Origin: Lepidurus packardi
Taxonomy: Eukaryota; Arthropoda; Branchiopoda; Notostraca; Triopsidae
DNA length: 64,000 bases
Direction of reading: 5' to 3'
Assembly: GCA_023053545.1 (NCBI GenBank)
Contig: JAKZAN010000005.1
Location: 6,262,001 to 6,326,000 of the forward strand
In this document: piece by piece, positions 10,889 to 31,600 of the stretch
How positions within the stretch are numbered: position 1 is the first letter of the stretch
How the letters are laid out: each line of letters begins with the position of its first letter
Notes under the pieces: model-generated
Told to the model about the DNA's origin: nothing
Seen by the model: the letters and a program-made list of their open reading frames with translations, nothing else
Database searches by the model: none
Translations under genes and position numbers: made by a program

Positions 10889-13800
10889 ATGTCCCATATT
10901 TATGAAAAAAGAAAAAAATATGCGAGTCACAAACTTGCGTTCCTAACATTACTCAAGGCTGCGTTCCAACCACTAAACTCCTTCTCTTGTCAATGCAAAA
11001 CGATTCATACGATAAGCTGAATAACGCTAGGAATAAAAGAATTACCAGAAATTATTTTAAATTCCTTCATCTGCTTTTCTTTGCATTCGTAAATACGGAC
11101 GGTAGCAAAGTAATGTACATGCACGAGCAATGAGACAAAAAGCAGAGACCGTAGGATTGAACAAAATTAGAACACACTCTTGCTCATGTCCAAGCTTGGC
11201 ATATGCTTTAGAATTCTCATGGTTAGAATCCCATGACGCCAATGTCGAGATTATTTGCACAAATTTATACTTCTAAAGGAGAAAAAGTGGTTCACAAAAC
11301 TTATTAAGAGATTGTCTCCTCGGCCAAAGACGCAGAAAAGTGCTACTCCGACAATTTAATTTTTTTCCCACCATTGTTCTTCAAGAGTTATTTAGAAATA
11401 TTGTTTCCTGCTTTAGGGTAGTGAATTATTTATTTCTTCCTCTAACAGGTTTAAAACAAACGAAGGCTTTGTTCTTTCCTCGGTAGAAGAAAAAGTAATC
11501 TAAGAACCCTAAAGAAACAGCGTGTAAATAAACAGACTATAACCCCATGCAGCACTATACGAACCTATACTCTGCAACCCAGGTGTCGTCGTCTAAGCAT
11601 AGAACAAAAAATAGGGAAGGATCCCTGAAAGCTTCTTAAGTTGTGACACGATGCAGTTTGGGACCAAGGCTTCTTTTCTTTCGCCCTCCCCGCAACAGTA
11701 AAATTTCCCTTAAGCACGAAATTATTACGAAGGTTTTGGCCTTACAAATAGAGGGTAGTGGGAGAGGGAGACAGCGTGGCTATTTATTGAATACATCATG
11801 CTCTCCTCCCTCGATAACGTATGAGTAGGCCGAAAATGAAAAGCACTGACGGAGAGGAAATGGGACTTAACCCGAAGCGAACGAGAGAGACTTTTGCCCC
11901 TTTTTCTATCTTATTCTTGTCCGCCAGAGTGTTCCTTAAGCTAACCAGTTTCCTTCGATGAAGATCTAAGCATTCCTGGTCGGTTATGAAAGCAACGCAA
12001 ACGTCCTTAGTCTTGAAAAACAAGGCCGACGTGTGCAGGAATAGCTAGCATGCACTTCCTCGAACAGTACAGTACGGTACACACAATCTTAGCAAACAGA
12101 AAAAGCCTTGGAAAGTACAAACGTGCGCGCAGAAATACCTATCCCCCTCTTTCAATACCACGTTTACTATATTGGCTACCGTTTCCATATATATGGATCG
12201 CCGCCGCATACTCGAGTTATTGTAAACATATGTCCTTATATAATCTTTTATGAGTTTTCTCCATGGTCCTTTTACATATAAGGGAGCATTGAATACGCGC
12301 CTGATGTCATCGATAAATGTTACTATGCAGTTGCTGGGGGAAATTGTTCGTAGTTTTGTTTGAGTTATGCGCGGAGAAATCCTAGATAAGCCTTTCAAGA
12401 ACTTAAAATCCTCGCGGGTGCCGTACAAAAGCACAGTGCATGTCTGAGGCACGATTTCTTTAGTATGCTACGTATATACAGTATCCCGCCAAGTTTCTTG
12501 GTATTCTTTCTTAGTGGGGAGCAAGGTTTAAGTTTAACTTCTTTACAGACAAACTCCGGTTCATATAATTCGCTGGCTTTTGTCTTAAGGCTTCAAAAAC
12601 TTTTGGCGGCAATTAGCATAACATAGGCGACCTAAGGAGGAGAATTCTGCAAGTTTAATTTGACCTCCCACTTGTGCCAAGTGTAATAGAAACGCCGGTA
12701 ACATTCTCACCGCCAAGCAAAACGGGGAATAAAGTGCTCTGTTATTGTTTGTACAATTTTGACGGAAGTATGGAGAAAACGTGTGTGGTTTGTGATGATA
12801 AATATATACTATAACTGGAGTGGGACCACGTTCAGAGCGCTGAACCATTGTTCAATGCTTTCAACGTGCTCAAACATGCGGGCTGGAAACATTCATTGTT
12901 ACCATCACGTGCAAACATAATTTCTTTCCTCATTCCATGCCCCTCCGTACGATGTCATCGTGGACTATTGCAAGACTTAGTGCAAGTCATAATTTCTGTC
13001 TGTAGCTCAAATTTTTCTCTTTCTCTTCTCTTTCTCACCGGAATTTCGGTTTTAGAAACCGAGTCAGAATCGCAATAAAGGAAATAAGATAGAGAATGAG
13101 CTTATTACGACTATTCTTAATCAAAATGATGCGCCTGTTGGATACAAAAGTTGATCTACTGACTTTTAAACAAATAAACGCCCATTCCTCGGAAGTCCCG
13201 CTCTGTTTGTCATTAGCGCGAAGCCTATGAACGCCCTGTGTATTAAAGCCTCAATCCTCGTCATAAATCTTGTGACATGAATGAACCTGAACGACTAGAT
13301 GTACTCTAACCACGGCGCACGTAAAAGCACCATAATCAGCTTTTAAAACATGTACTTTGCCTTACACGTACAGTACCTCCGAAAACCAGGAGCAGAGGGA
13401 TAAACGACACCAACATACAAACACCTCCAAGCTGCTTTTGGACATGGTTATATTGCAGAACACAGGAGCTAAGTCTTAGTCGTCGTCCCAGTAGCACTTT
13501 GCCCCCAACCCCCCAGCACTAAGACATGTGTACGAAGACTGCAGGAATCAGAGCAACATGATGAACGTTCTTCGTTGGTTCATTTGCATCTTATTCTGCA
13601 CTCGCCCCCTTTCCTAATTTACCTGAATAACTTAATCTCAGCGCCATTCCTCCCCCTTCAAAATCGGTTCCCTTTCGCTACTGCTTATGACATTAGCCAT
13701 GACGTCCTTTTGAAAACACTCAACAACTTCACAAATCTCCTTAGATCCCTTATTTTATTTACCAGGCTCGCAATTGGAAACACCAAACTCCAAACGAAGC

Positions 13801-14341
13801 CAACAACATGCCAGAAAATACAAATGTTGAAAAGTTTTGCCTAACTAATGGTCGTGAATCAACTATACTGTCTGCGAAAACAAACCTCAACCCCCCTTAC
13901 CCACCCCCATCCTTTTAACTTAGACAAAAGATCTATTTTCGTTGAAAAAAGGAATGTGAAGAAAAACGTTTGGGAGACAGTTATCACGAATGAGCAAACC
14001 GCATACGCTATGTTAACGTTTACATGCTTTTGCAGCTGGGGTTCCTGCTTCTTTCTCATCAAGTCTGTAATCAATAACTTCAGCCTCTTTCTGATAGACC
14101 TGACTCTCCCCTCTCTTGATGCTTCCAGTTATTTTCCTTTCTTTTTCTTATTTCCAGCCTGGTGTGTATCTATAAAACACAACTGGAAATAAGCCCCCCT
14201 GAAATCAAGCATCAAGGAGGGAAGTATTCGCTTTAGTAGTCGAGTACAAAAGCCGTTGTGTTACGTTACAGCCTCAACGGTAACTTTGTTTCCCATCCCC
14301 ATTTTCTTATTGTCTATTTTTTTTCTTTTACACGCAATTAG

Positions 14342-23509
<9,168 letters not shown>

Positions 23510-25002
23510 GGAAGGCGTGAGGTGCTGTTGTAACTTGGTCAAGGCTTCCTCTACTTCGTCAATGGTATAATATGACGTCATCAAACGGAACCGCAAGGTG
23601 ATCAAATCGCCAATTTAAGTTTTGGTTCTTATTCCTGACCAAAAAAAAAGTAAAGAAAACCAAAACTTTTGACGAGGAAGTAATCGGCCAGTTAGGAGCA
23701 GCACCTCCCTCGACTTTTTTAATGTAATTTTTTGGGTTTAAATTTATTTTTGCTATTTCCGGTGGAAAGTTAGTTAAGAGCATTTTGGAGCAGTACTTTG
23801 TACATAACGCTAGTTGCGATTGTTAGACGTCTTTCATCCGTCCCCCTTCCCTCGTTGAGAAGGTCGATCGAGCGCAAAGTCATCAAGCCAGATAAAACAC
23901 GACTATTTAATTTTGAAAGAGGAGAAAGAAAAAAAAACAGAATAAGAGAAATTACATGTCAAAAAGTTCCGATGGGCGGGTTGAATGAGCATTTCGCCAC
24001 GCCTCCTTGGATATTACCTGTCTAGGGTGGATAAGACAGCTAGTAAGGAAGGAGGATCTGAGCCCCGTGGCCACGCCCCTTTCGGGATTTGATCCGCCCT
24101 ACGGGACAAAGAAGAACCCTCGCTCTTTTCGTAGAAACATACCTCTTATCATTGAAAAGTTTATTAGATAATAGAGTTTTTATTGATGGTTACAAATGTT
24201 TAAAGCGGAGCCAACATTCCAATCGGATATATGAGGCTTAATTCGTTGCGACGATTCTCGAAAAGAACTGGCTCGATTGTATGGGATCTCTAAGCCAGAG
24301 TTAACCATTCGACAATTTTTTGTCACTTCCAATCCTTCCTATTCCCCCTATCTGTGAATAAACTAAACATTAAGAAACACTTGTGGCTTTCCCCCTTCTC
24401 CCCCCGTTATTTCTTGAACGGAACCTCAAGTAGGAGTAAAAATAAACGAAAGATTTCATTCCACAAAATTGTGTCAATTTGTTTCGTCTTCTGCAAAAGG
24501 AAGCCAAGTTCGCACCAAATTAAATTTTGCATTGAATCGTTGAAAAGGCGCGTTACCAAAAAGTGCTACGCGGGAATGTGATGTTACGCCATCTATTGCG
24601 CTTCAGATCGACTTTCCAGGGAGACGAATTTTGGCGGGGAAATGGCTAGGGCTTGATACAACTTGTATGCCCATTTGTAAATAAACGAAAAGATGCGTTA
24701 TCACTCTCAGAAACAATTCCATTACATAGTTGTATGCACTTACTGGGTTGGTGATTTCCGCGAATGACCAACGATGCACTTACACTTTTTCGTGGGAATC
24801 GTTTTTGGTAGCCACGTGTAAGATGATAAAAAACCTGCACTACCTTAACATATAAAGGTATCTTAGAGTTAATCAGTGCTAAGCTGGTATTTCCACAAAA
24901 TATGGACATTTACAATGGTGGTTCGCAAAATTAAACACGCACTTTCCACATTGACAATGGATTCACTTGACATTCATCACGCTAGTGAACTTTTGACATT
25001 CC
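23510..25002. other. Receptor 3' flank, no gene seen
   Basis: This includes the likely 3' UTR of the receptor. No reading frame has conserved features. TGACGTCA occurs at about 23,573, just after the stop codon, but there is no evidence that it acts as an element. Confidence 0.55.
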
Positions 25003-25624
25003 TTATGGCATTCGGTAAGCCCCAAAACTTTTTATATAAAAGAAGAAAAACGGACTTGACTGATAGCATAAAAGGGGGCCAGTGAAAATCTATCAAATGC
25101 TATCAAGTTGTATCAAACCATCTATTAAATGTGATCAAGTTGTATCAAAACTTCTATCAACTGCTATCAAGTTGTATCAAATTCGATCAAGTGTATCAAA
25201 TTCTATCAAGTTGTATCAAAATATCTCCGAAATGTGAACCAAAATGCGAACCAAACGCGAAATGCGAAACGATTGTAACTTCAGGATTTCAATTGAGTTG
25301 TAATGACTGAGTTTCAACTGACTGACTTTAACTGACTGAACTGACTTGACTTTTAATTAATTTAATTGTTTCTTTAAATTTAAGGTTTAGTTCGAAGTGG
25401 TGAAGTGAAGTGCAGTGTAGTGCATATTGAAAACATCGTTGAGGTTTTCAATATGGCGGTGTCTAACCTTAGACATCAGTCGCGGTCTTTGGAGGGCAAT
25501 TCACGGAATTCAAGCACACAAGACTAAAAATCGCGGAATTCAAGAACGCAAGATTCAAGATCTCGGAATTCTCGGAACTACTCTGTATTTGAAGCCTGTG
25601 GTAGGTAGTTCGCAGGATTCGTAA

Positions 25625-25950
25625 TCCCTTTCAAGAGAAGTCCTGCGATATCAGTGGTGTTCAGTGTTGTGGCTACAACGACTGGAACCCTGTCTGGAGG
25701 GATTGCTGAGTATCAACATCAACGAGGTGAGAGACGCCAGCGTTGCTCGCTGGCTGATGGCCAGGGATGCGAATCTACTGCAGTGGTTTAGTTCTTTGTC
25801 AGGACCGGAAAGGAAAGCGAAATGTAAGTTTTCTTTAGAATGCATTTAACAATTTGATTAATTAGTCTTATTTTTATCTTACTATAGTTGAAGTGGAAAT
25901 TAAGAAACAATCTCAAATGATCCATCGCGGTATTGCCTCATTCCCATGAT
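25625..25950 (+). CDS. Unidentified two-exon reading frame inside the fold-back element
   Basis: A frame open from just after a stop at 25,622-25,624 contains VLWLQRLEPCLEGLL, VARWLMARDANLLQWF and SLSGPERKAK. It reaches a strong donor (AAAT|GTAAGT, exon end 25,823). A 64-bp intron ends in a pyrimidine-rich CTTACTATAG, and the next exon (from 25,888) continues in phase with FEVEIKKQSQMIHRG before a TGA. The amino-acid composition looks like real protein with amphipathic helices. No in-frame ATG precedes it, so an upstream exon or capture of a gene fragment is likely. I do not recognise the family. Confidence 0.3.
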
Positions 25951-26298
25951 TCGAATTTGTTCTCAGCGTGTCAGAGAAACGCAGATCCTCCATCGTCTAG
26001 CTTCCAGAAAGTGAATTAGTTTCACATATAAATAAGGATGTACTAATGGTGAATTACAATGGAAGAACGACAAACAGTAGATGACACAACTTTTATTAGG
26101 CAGAAGACCTGATCAAGCAGGAAATGATTGTGATTCTCCATTTGAAATCAGTGTCCAGGATGGGATCAATTTGCTCGTCATTTTCGTAATTTAATTTGGT
26201 CCCTTACAAGATTATGGACTCGTCGGCCTTGTGTCAGAATCCGGCGGCCTTCTTTCGAGTCGTCCTTGTGTCGCGTTGCCATTAGCCCTAGCCCCCTT

Positions 26299-26467
26299 CC
26301 AGAAACATTGCTCTAGCGCTATGTATTCTAAATCTGCAAAGCACCCTGTGGGTTCGACGTTGTGGTATTATTGTAAAAGTTTTGAGACGAATTGTTTCGT
26401 ATTTTTTTTTTTTCTTGTAAAATATATGCCTCCAGAAACATTGTTCTAGTGCTGCGTTCTAAATCTG
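26299..26467 (+). repeat. Direct repeat of about 37 bp, two copies
   Basis: CCAGAAACATTG(C/T)TCTAG at 26,299 and again at 26,432, each followed by a copy of TTCTAAATCTG, about 95 bp apart, inside the fold-back element. Confidence 0.85.
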
Positions 26468-27352
26468 TTGGAATATTTGTTGTGTGACTTTTCTTGCTCT
26501 AAAAATTGGATTCTAAAATTGTGCAAATGAGATGTTTTGCTTCCCACCGGAATTCCATATTTGTTGTACCAAAAGGTTCCCCGTAAAATCTAGTTTCCAA
26601 AAATGTCCTTTTTGTATTATTTGTAATTTTTGCAATAAAAGTGAAAATTTCGAATATTTTTGCTTGATTTTTCAAAAAATCCGCTAGAAAAGTAGGCGTG
26701 GTCAAAACTGTCTTTTTGATTGCACGCCAGTAAGGAATCTTAATCCGCAAACTTTCGAAAAAATTCGTGAACTCGTCCATGTTAAACGTTATCTTCAAAT
26801 AAACATAGAACTATTTATAAAGTGGGATCCCAAACCAAAAAGATCATTGTGTAAGAATACTATTGTAATGTAATATGTTGTTGTCCTTTCGTAATAAGTT
26901 ACCAATTTTAAACGTTTCTTAGTAAATAACTTCTTTGCCTTCCTTATTATTTGGCAGATAATACACTATTATCTTATTAGTGTGTCATTACACTGAAATT
27001 GACAGGAAAACAATCGTCATTCACAATCAAAACAACAGAAGCTACAACTGGCCGTGGCTTGGAAGCGAGCCTGGCCAGGGCCAGTCGAGACAAACCTGTA
27101 CAAAATCGGTGAGTTGATAGCACTTGAAAACACAGTCGTTTCGTATTTCGCGTTTGGTTCGCATTTCGGAGAAATGTTGATACAACTTGATAGCAGTAGA
27201 CAGAAGTTTTGATACAACTTGATGGCATTTGATAGATGATTCGATACAATTTGATAGCATTTTATATATTTTTACTGCCCGTCTTTTAGGCTATCAGTCA
27301 ATTTCGTTTTTCTTTTCTGTATCAAAAGTTTTGGGGGCTTACCGAATGCCAT

Positions 27353-28695
27353 ACTTCCTTACGCAGGAACGAGATTTCTTATGGACGCACCCCTAAGAGA
27401 CAACACCTAGCGCCACCTATTATATACGCAACGAACAAATATTCCCGCCAGGAGTTTAGCTGACTTTACATATGCATTATTTTGATTTTAAATGAATATC
27501 TAACGGTTGGTAGTAATCAATGAACGTACTTCTTATTTACTTGTCTTATTATGTTACCTCGTATGAAGCTACCTTTTACATCAGATTTCAAATGACGTGA
27601 AGTAACCAGTATACCTGCAAGCAGACAAATGTAACTATAACGGTGCAAACACGTTGAGACTCGGCCGTACCATTTCATTCAACTTGCCGGACTGTTTCTG
27701 TAACGGACAATAATCTAAAAAATAAGCTCGACCTTCTCCATTAAAGACAAAAATGAAAAACTGAACATGAACATCTATGACGATCCATATGTTGGTCAAG
27801 CTATCCTAAAAACCCGGTAAAGCTTAACCTAATTTATGTAATTGAAGAATACAAAACGAGAAAACTATAAAGAAAAACGTCCGTTTAATTTCTTTCATGG
27901 CAGCCTTATCAATCATTTGCGCGTGACTTGGTGACAAGGATTCCACTCACATTCTCTTTCTTGACCCTTTGCAAACATACGGCTAAACTATCTTCCACGT
28001 GCTTTATGGACAATGGTCAAAAAAGTAGTTTTAAGTAGTCCTGGCTTTTGCGAAACATCCCCGCATTTCAATGAGTTTTAAATTAAAAACGAGAACGAAA
28101 ATATTCATCTTTTAGAACGGAAAACGAAATAAATGAACACAAGAAAGTTACATAAAACTTAAAAAAAGAAACTATTGGCAAATTTTGGTAAATCAGAGGT
28201 TCAACATTTGTGTGGGGTTGTGTCTGTGTAAAAAGTATGCATGTTGGCAAGGGCAAAATGCATTCCATAATACACTCTAAGTTATATCCAGGAGTCTGCT
28301 CTCCCAATTTTGTGTCGGATAAAAACTGTAGGAAAGGAGGTGGGGGGGGGGGGGGCTTCTTTGACCAAGAAAAAGAAGAATATATATAAGGGCAATATCC
28401 ATATCGCTCTCACCATCCACTGAACACAAACACGAAGCAACAATCGTAGTTTTTTAATTGCTTCTCCACTCCCTATCATTAAAAAATCAAATACACATAT
28501 CGAGTTCTTCTTTCTCCCATAAAGAAATAAAAAGTCAGAACTTCCAGTCGACCAGCTGCCTGTAGAAAAAAAAAACTGTACACTTGTTCTAGCTCCCATT
28601 CACAGGATCTTCTTGGTCCGAAAATAGCCTTCTCAGTCCAATTTCCTATTATTAAGGATTTTGGGGCTGTAATTTTTCAGCCTTTTCTTCCTGGC
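27353..28695. other. Spacer downstream of Nipped-B, no gene seen
   Basis: No exon was recognised on either strand. It includes the probable 3' UTR of the minus-strand Nipped-B gene and a G-run at 28,342-28,355. Confidence 0.6.
28342..28355. repeat. Poly-G run (14)
   Basis: Fourteen G in a row lie about 340 bp beyond the Nipped-B stop codon, after GGAAAGGAGGT. Confidence 0.9.
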
Positions 28696-31600
28696 TTAAC
28701 CCAAAAAATCGGGATCATCATCGTCACTGTCATCACTATCACTGTGTCGCTTCCGCTTTTTCTTTTTCTTCTTCTTGTCTTTATTTTCGCTCGACTTGGA
28801 AGATTTCCTGGAGGAACGCTCTTTGGGAGGTTTGCTGCTCACTTTCGGCGTTCGCGGAGAAGTGGGCGTGGCTGCAGGGGCAATAAAGCTGGACGCGTTG
28901 CCCTCCACGCGTTCACCAGGCGGAGTTAGTACTTGGTACGCTCGCATGGCCGAAGCCAAGCGTTCTTCGTTGGACACTTTATTGGAGTAGCCATTGCCCT
29001 CTTCGTCCGGCTCTTCGCGGTCCATTTCCAGCATGAGCTGCTTGAATTCCAGGTAGTGCGTCACAAGGATCCGAGGCTCGTTATGTGTCCGCCCTGCGTT
29101 CAACTGCTGTAGTAACGCTTCTAATGTCACTTTGGGCATGAACTTTTGGTAAGACGGTTTCTTTGTACAAGTCTTCTCGTACACTTTCACAGCCTCTGAG
29201 GGACTATACTGACTCATTTTCCTATGAACCAAAAAAAAAACTTTATTCGGTACTTCCCAAGGATTCATTCGTTTTCAATTTGTTTGAATAAGATTAAAAA
29301 ATAATCCTTACGCATCTGTGATGCCATACGTCTCCTTCAAATGCTGCTTGAGTTGCAGTAAAAGGACACAGCCTTGAGCGGCTTTGAGCAGCTCTTGGAG
29401 CGTGGACGTATCCTCAGGTACGCGGGACAGTAATGCTTCCACCGTTTCCTCATCGTCTTCCTCCTCAGGATTGACCGCATGCGTCGGTGGTATCAACGCC
29501 TATTTTGGAACACAAACGATATTAGAGGATTTTATTAGCACTCAAACCTTGTCAGACTAGGTACCAAACGTTTTTGACCAAAAAAAAGGATAATCTAAAA
29601 TAAAACGAACGTTTATGATATTGAACCTTCTTCAGGGAGAATTGTTTAAATGAATCTAACGTAAACAGCAGAATGCTATTTGAACCTTTTCAAGGAGAAT
29701 AGTTTAAGGCTCCCGTATACCTTAGTTCGATGTCGGCGGTTAGCTTGTGGAATTTCGGTACAACTTTTCGTTAAAACCAGCACATTTAATGAAAAAAATT
29801 CTTTGACAGTAAGCCCGGGCATATTAACGGCTAGTGCACAACCAATCCACCTTTTTTTACAATGAACAATAAATTAGAAAGATGAAAATGAAGTTTGCAA
29901 CCATGTGAAATACGTCGCCAAAAATGTCCTTTTGTTTGTTTACAAGCTGTTAAAGAAGACATTTTTGTTTTAGATTGCTTTTTAAATCTGACAAGCCGTT
30001 TTTCGAGAAATCTTGTTCCGAATGTTCGAAGACCTCATTGGGGTATTGTGCTGCTACAACAAACTGTGGTGACAAATTTTACTTTTCAGAATCAAAACAA
30101 GTGTAGAAACTTCGCCGGCAATTAACTTTAAGTTTCTTTTTTTGTTTACTTTCTTATGCTATTCTTTCCCAAAACGCAACAGGTTCACCAGTTAAAAAGC
30201 CGGTGGTCAAAAATGACACTAGTGTTTCACAGTGTTGCAACACGTTCTACGGAGAAGAATGACAAACTGCTGTCATGTGTCGCGCTGGTTACCGGAGAAT
30301 CTTAGTTGAAAATTCGGGTTGAAAATTGGTACAGTGAAAACCGTTTAACACGAGACAGCTGGTCACACGAAATGGAATTCCGGTCCGGACAAACGCTATG
30401 TAACTCCATATTTATCTGTTAGCACGAAATCCTTTTAACTGGAAAAAATATACCGGTCCCTTCGGTTTCGTGTTAAACGGTTTTCACTGTAGTTGGACTG
30501 GAAATGAATTAGTTTAGGTTAACGATTCTCATCAACCTTCGTTGAGGAGAATCGGTAAAAACTCGTACTTGGTTTACATGACACCTGTTTGTCACTGTTT
30601 TCCGGACAACGTGTCGCGCGCAAAACAATAACAAACAGCAGTACCATCTGTGACTGCTTTGCGTCAATAACCTACAGTACACCGGAGCTTAAGGAAATAA
30701 ATCCAGACGTTTGGTAAACCAGGCATTGTCCAGTTTGTTACGTCGCAAAATGTAACAAGGTAGCAATTCATGAACGGCTTATCAGAAATTGTTTCTTTTT
30801 TACTTCCTTACGCAAGGCTTTCGCAAAACATTAACAAACATCAGTGCCACCTGTGACTGCTTTGCACTAATAAGCTAAGATATACGGGAGTGAATCTAAT
30901 GTAACCAGCAGAAAGTTAAATTAGTCTTCTACCTCTTTGAAAGACTGCAGTAAGTTGGTGCCAGTAACGGAGACCATAATATCCACATGGTGAATGATAA
31001 AGTGAGGTTCGTCCATGACTTGGTAGGGAAAACAGGCCAAGTTATCGGCCAGATAGAGCAGCATGGGCAAGGGCATTTTGGAAGTTTCTTCGAACAGCTT
31101 CAGCATGGACATGGCGATGGCTCTTCTCTGATTTCTGGAGGATCGCATCAAAGAGTACAGATATCCATTTAACGCTGCTGGTGGCTCGTTTTCTTTTAGC
31201 CTAAAGCCCCGCACAATCCCTCGGTAATCTTCCTCCGCCACGTTCTTCTTCTTGCTTTTGCTCCCGCTTGAATTATGCGTTGGCTCATCTGGCTGCTGCA
31301 TGGCTGACTGGCCCGCATTGGCGTCTTGCTGGAGCAACGCTTGCAGCTGGAAGGAAAACCTGATGCCTTGCAAGGCCTTCATATGGACAAAGCCAGGATA
31401 TTTTTTCTCAATCTCCTGCAGTTGCTTATCCGCTGCATGGCTGACGCGTTGCTCAGAATCCGTGGAGAGGCAGACGAGGTACGGGACCATAGACGTGGGT
31501 GGGACTAAACCTTGCTGCAGCACCAGTTGCACTACCCTCAACGCAGTATGACGGACGGTCAAAACAGGGTGTAAAAATGACTCCATTAGCTGAGTGAGAT

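Larger units (their letters stand above)
6575..14341. other. Long non-coding stretch upstream of the first receptor exon found
   Basis: I looked for the receptor's missing N-terminal exons (signal peptide and first half of the ligand-binding domain) and did not find a convincing one. The longest reading frame is 135 codons at 12,045-12,452 on the minus strand. It matches nothing I know and has no visible domain. Weak candidate first exons are noted separately at 9614 and 10,239. The stretch may be a giant 5' intron. Confidence 0.55.
25003..27352. mobile_element. 2.35-kb long-inverted-repeat (fold-back) element
   Basis: The left arm (about 25,003-25,275) and right arm (about 27,125-27,352) are inverted copies. 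Outer ends are TGGCATTCGGTAAGCCCC and GGGGGCTTACCGAATGCCA. Inner shared words are ACTGATAGC, ATCAAGTTGTATCAAAACTT and CGAACCAAACGCGAAAT. The arms are themselves packed with the short unit CTATCAAGTTGTATCAAA. The flank TTCCTTA appears near both ends, but a clean target-site duplication cannot be fixed. The interior holds a spliced-looking reading frame (25,625-25,950) and a direct repeat near 26.3-26.5 kb. Long arms and captured sequence would fit a MULE- or Foldback-type DNA element; no transposase was recognised. Confidence 0.8.
29704..30893 (-). mobile_element. MITE-like family 1, copy 4 (inverted, composite)
   Basis: TTAAGGCTCCCGTATACCTT opens the copy, and its far end reads CTAAGATATACGGGAG. 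Compared with copies 2, 3 and 5 it lies in the opposite orientation. Its left arm is present twice (about 30,890-30,800 and about 30,700-30,620 on the minus strand), separated by the GTTGCTACCTTGTTACATT block also seen at 1362-1450. It contains a family 2 element and a 158-bp TA-target MITE. It occupies most of the Nipped-B intron between the exons ending 30,933 and starting 29,499. Confidence 0.8.

Noticed and set aside
10679-10946. Tyr/Cys/His-rich frames around 10.7-10.9 kb
   Set aside because: They are translations of the alternating TACATATG tract, not genes.
24000-25000. CRISPR-like or tandem array suspicion in the repeat-rich region after the receptor
   Set aside because: The repeated units belong to the arms of the fold-back element and have no regular unique spacers. 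The genome is eukaryotic.
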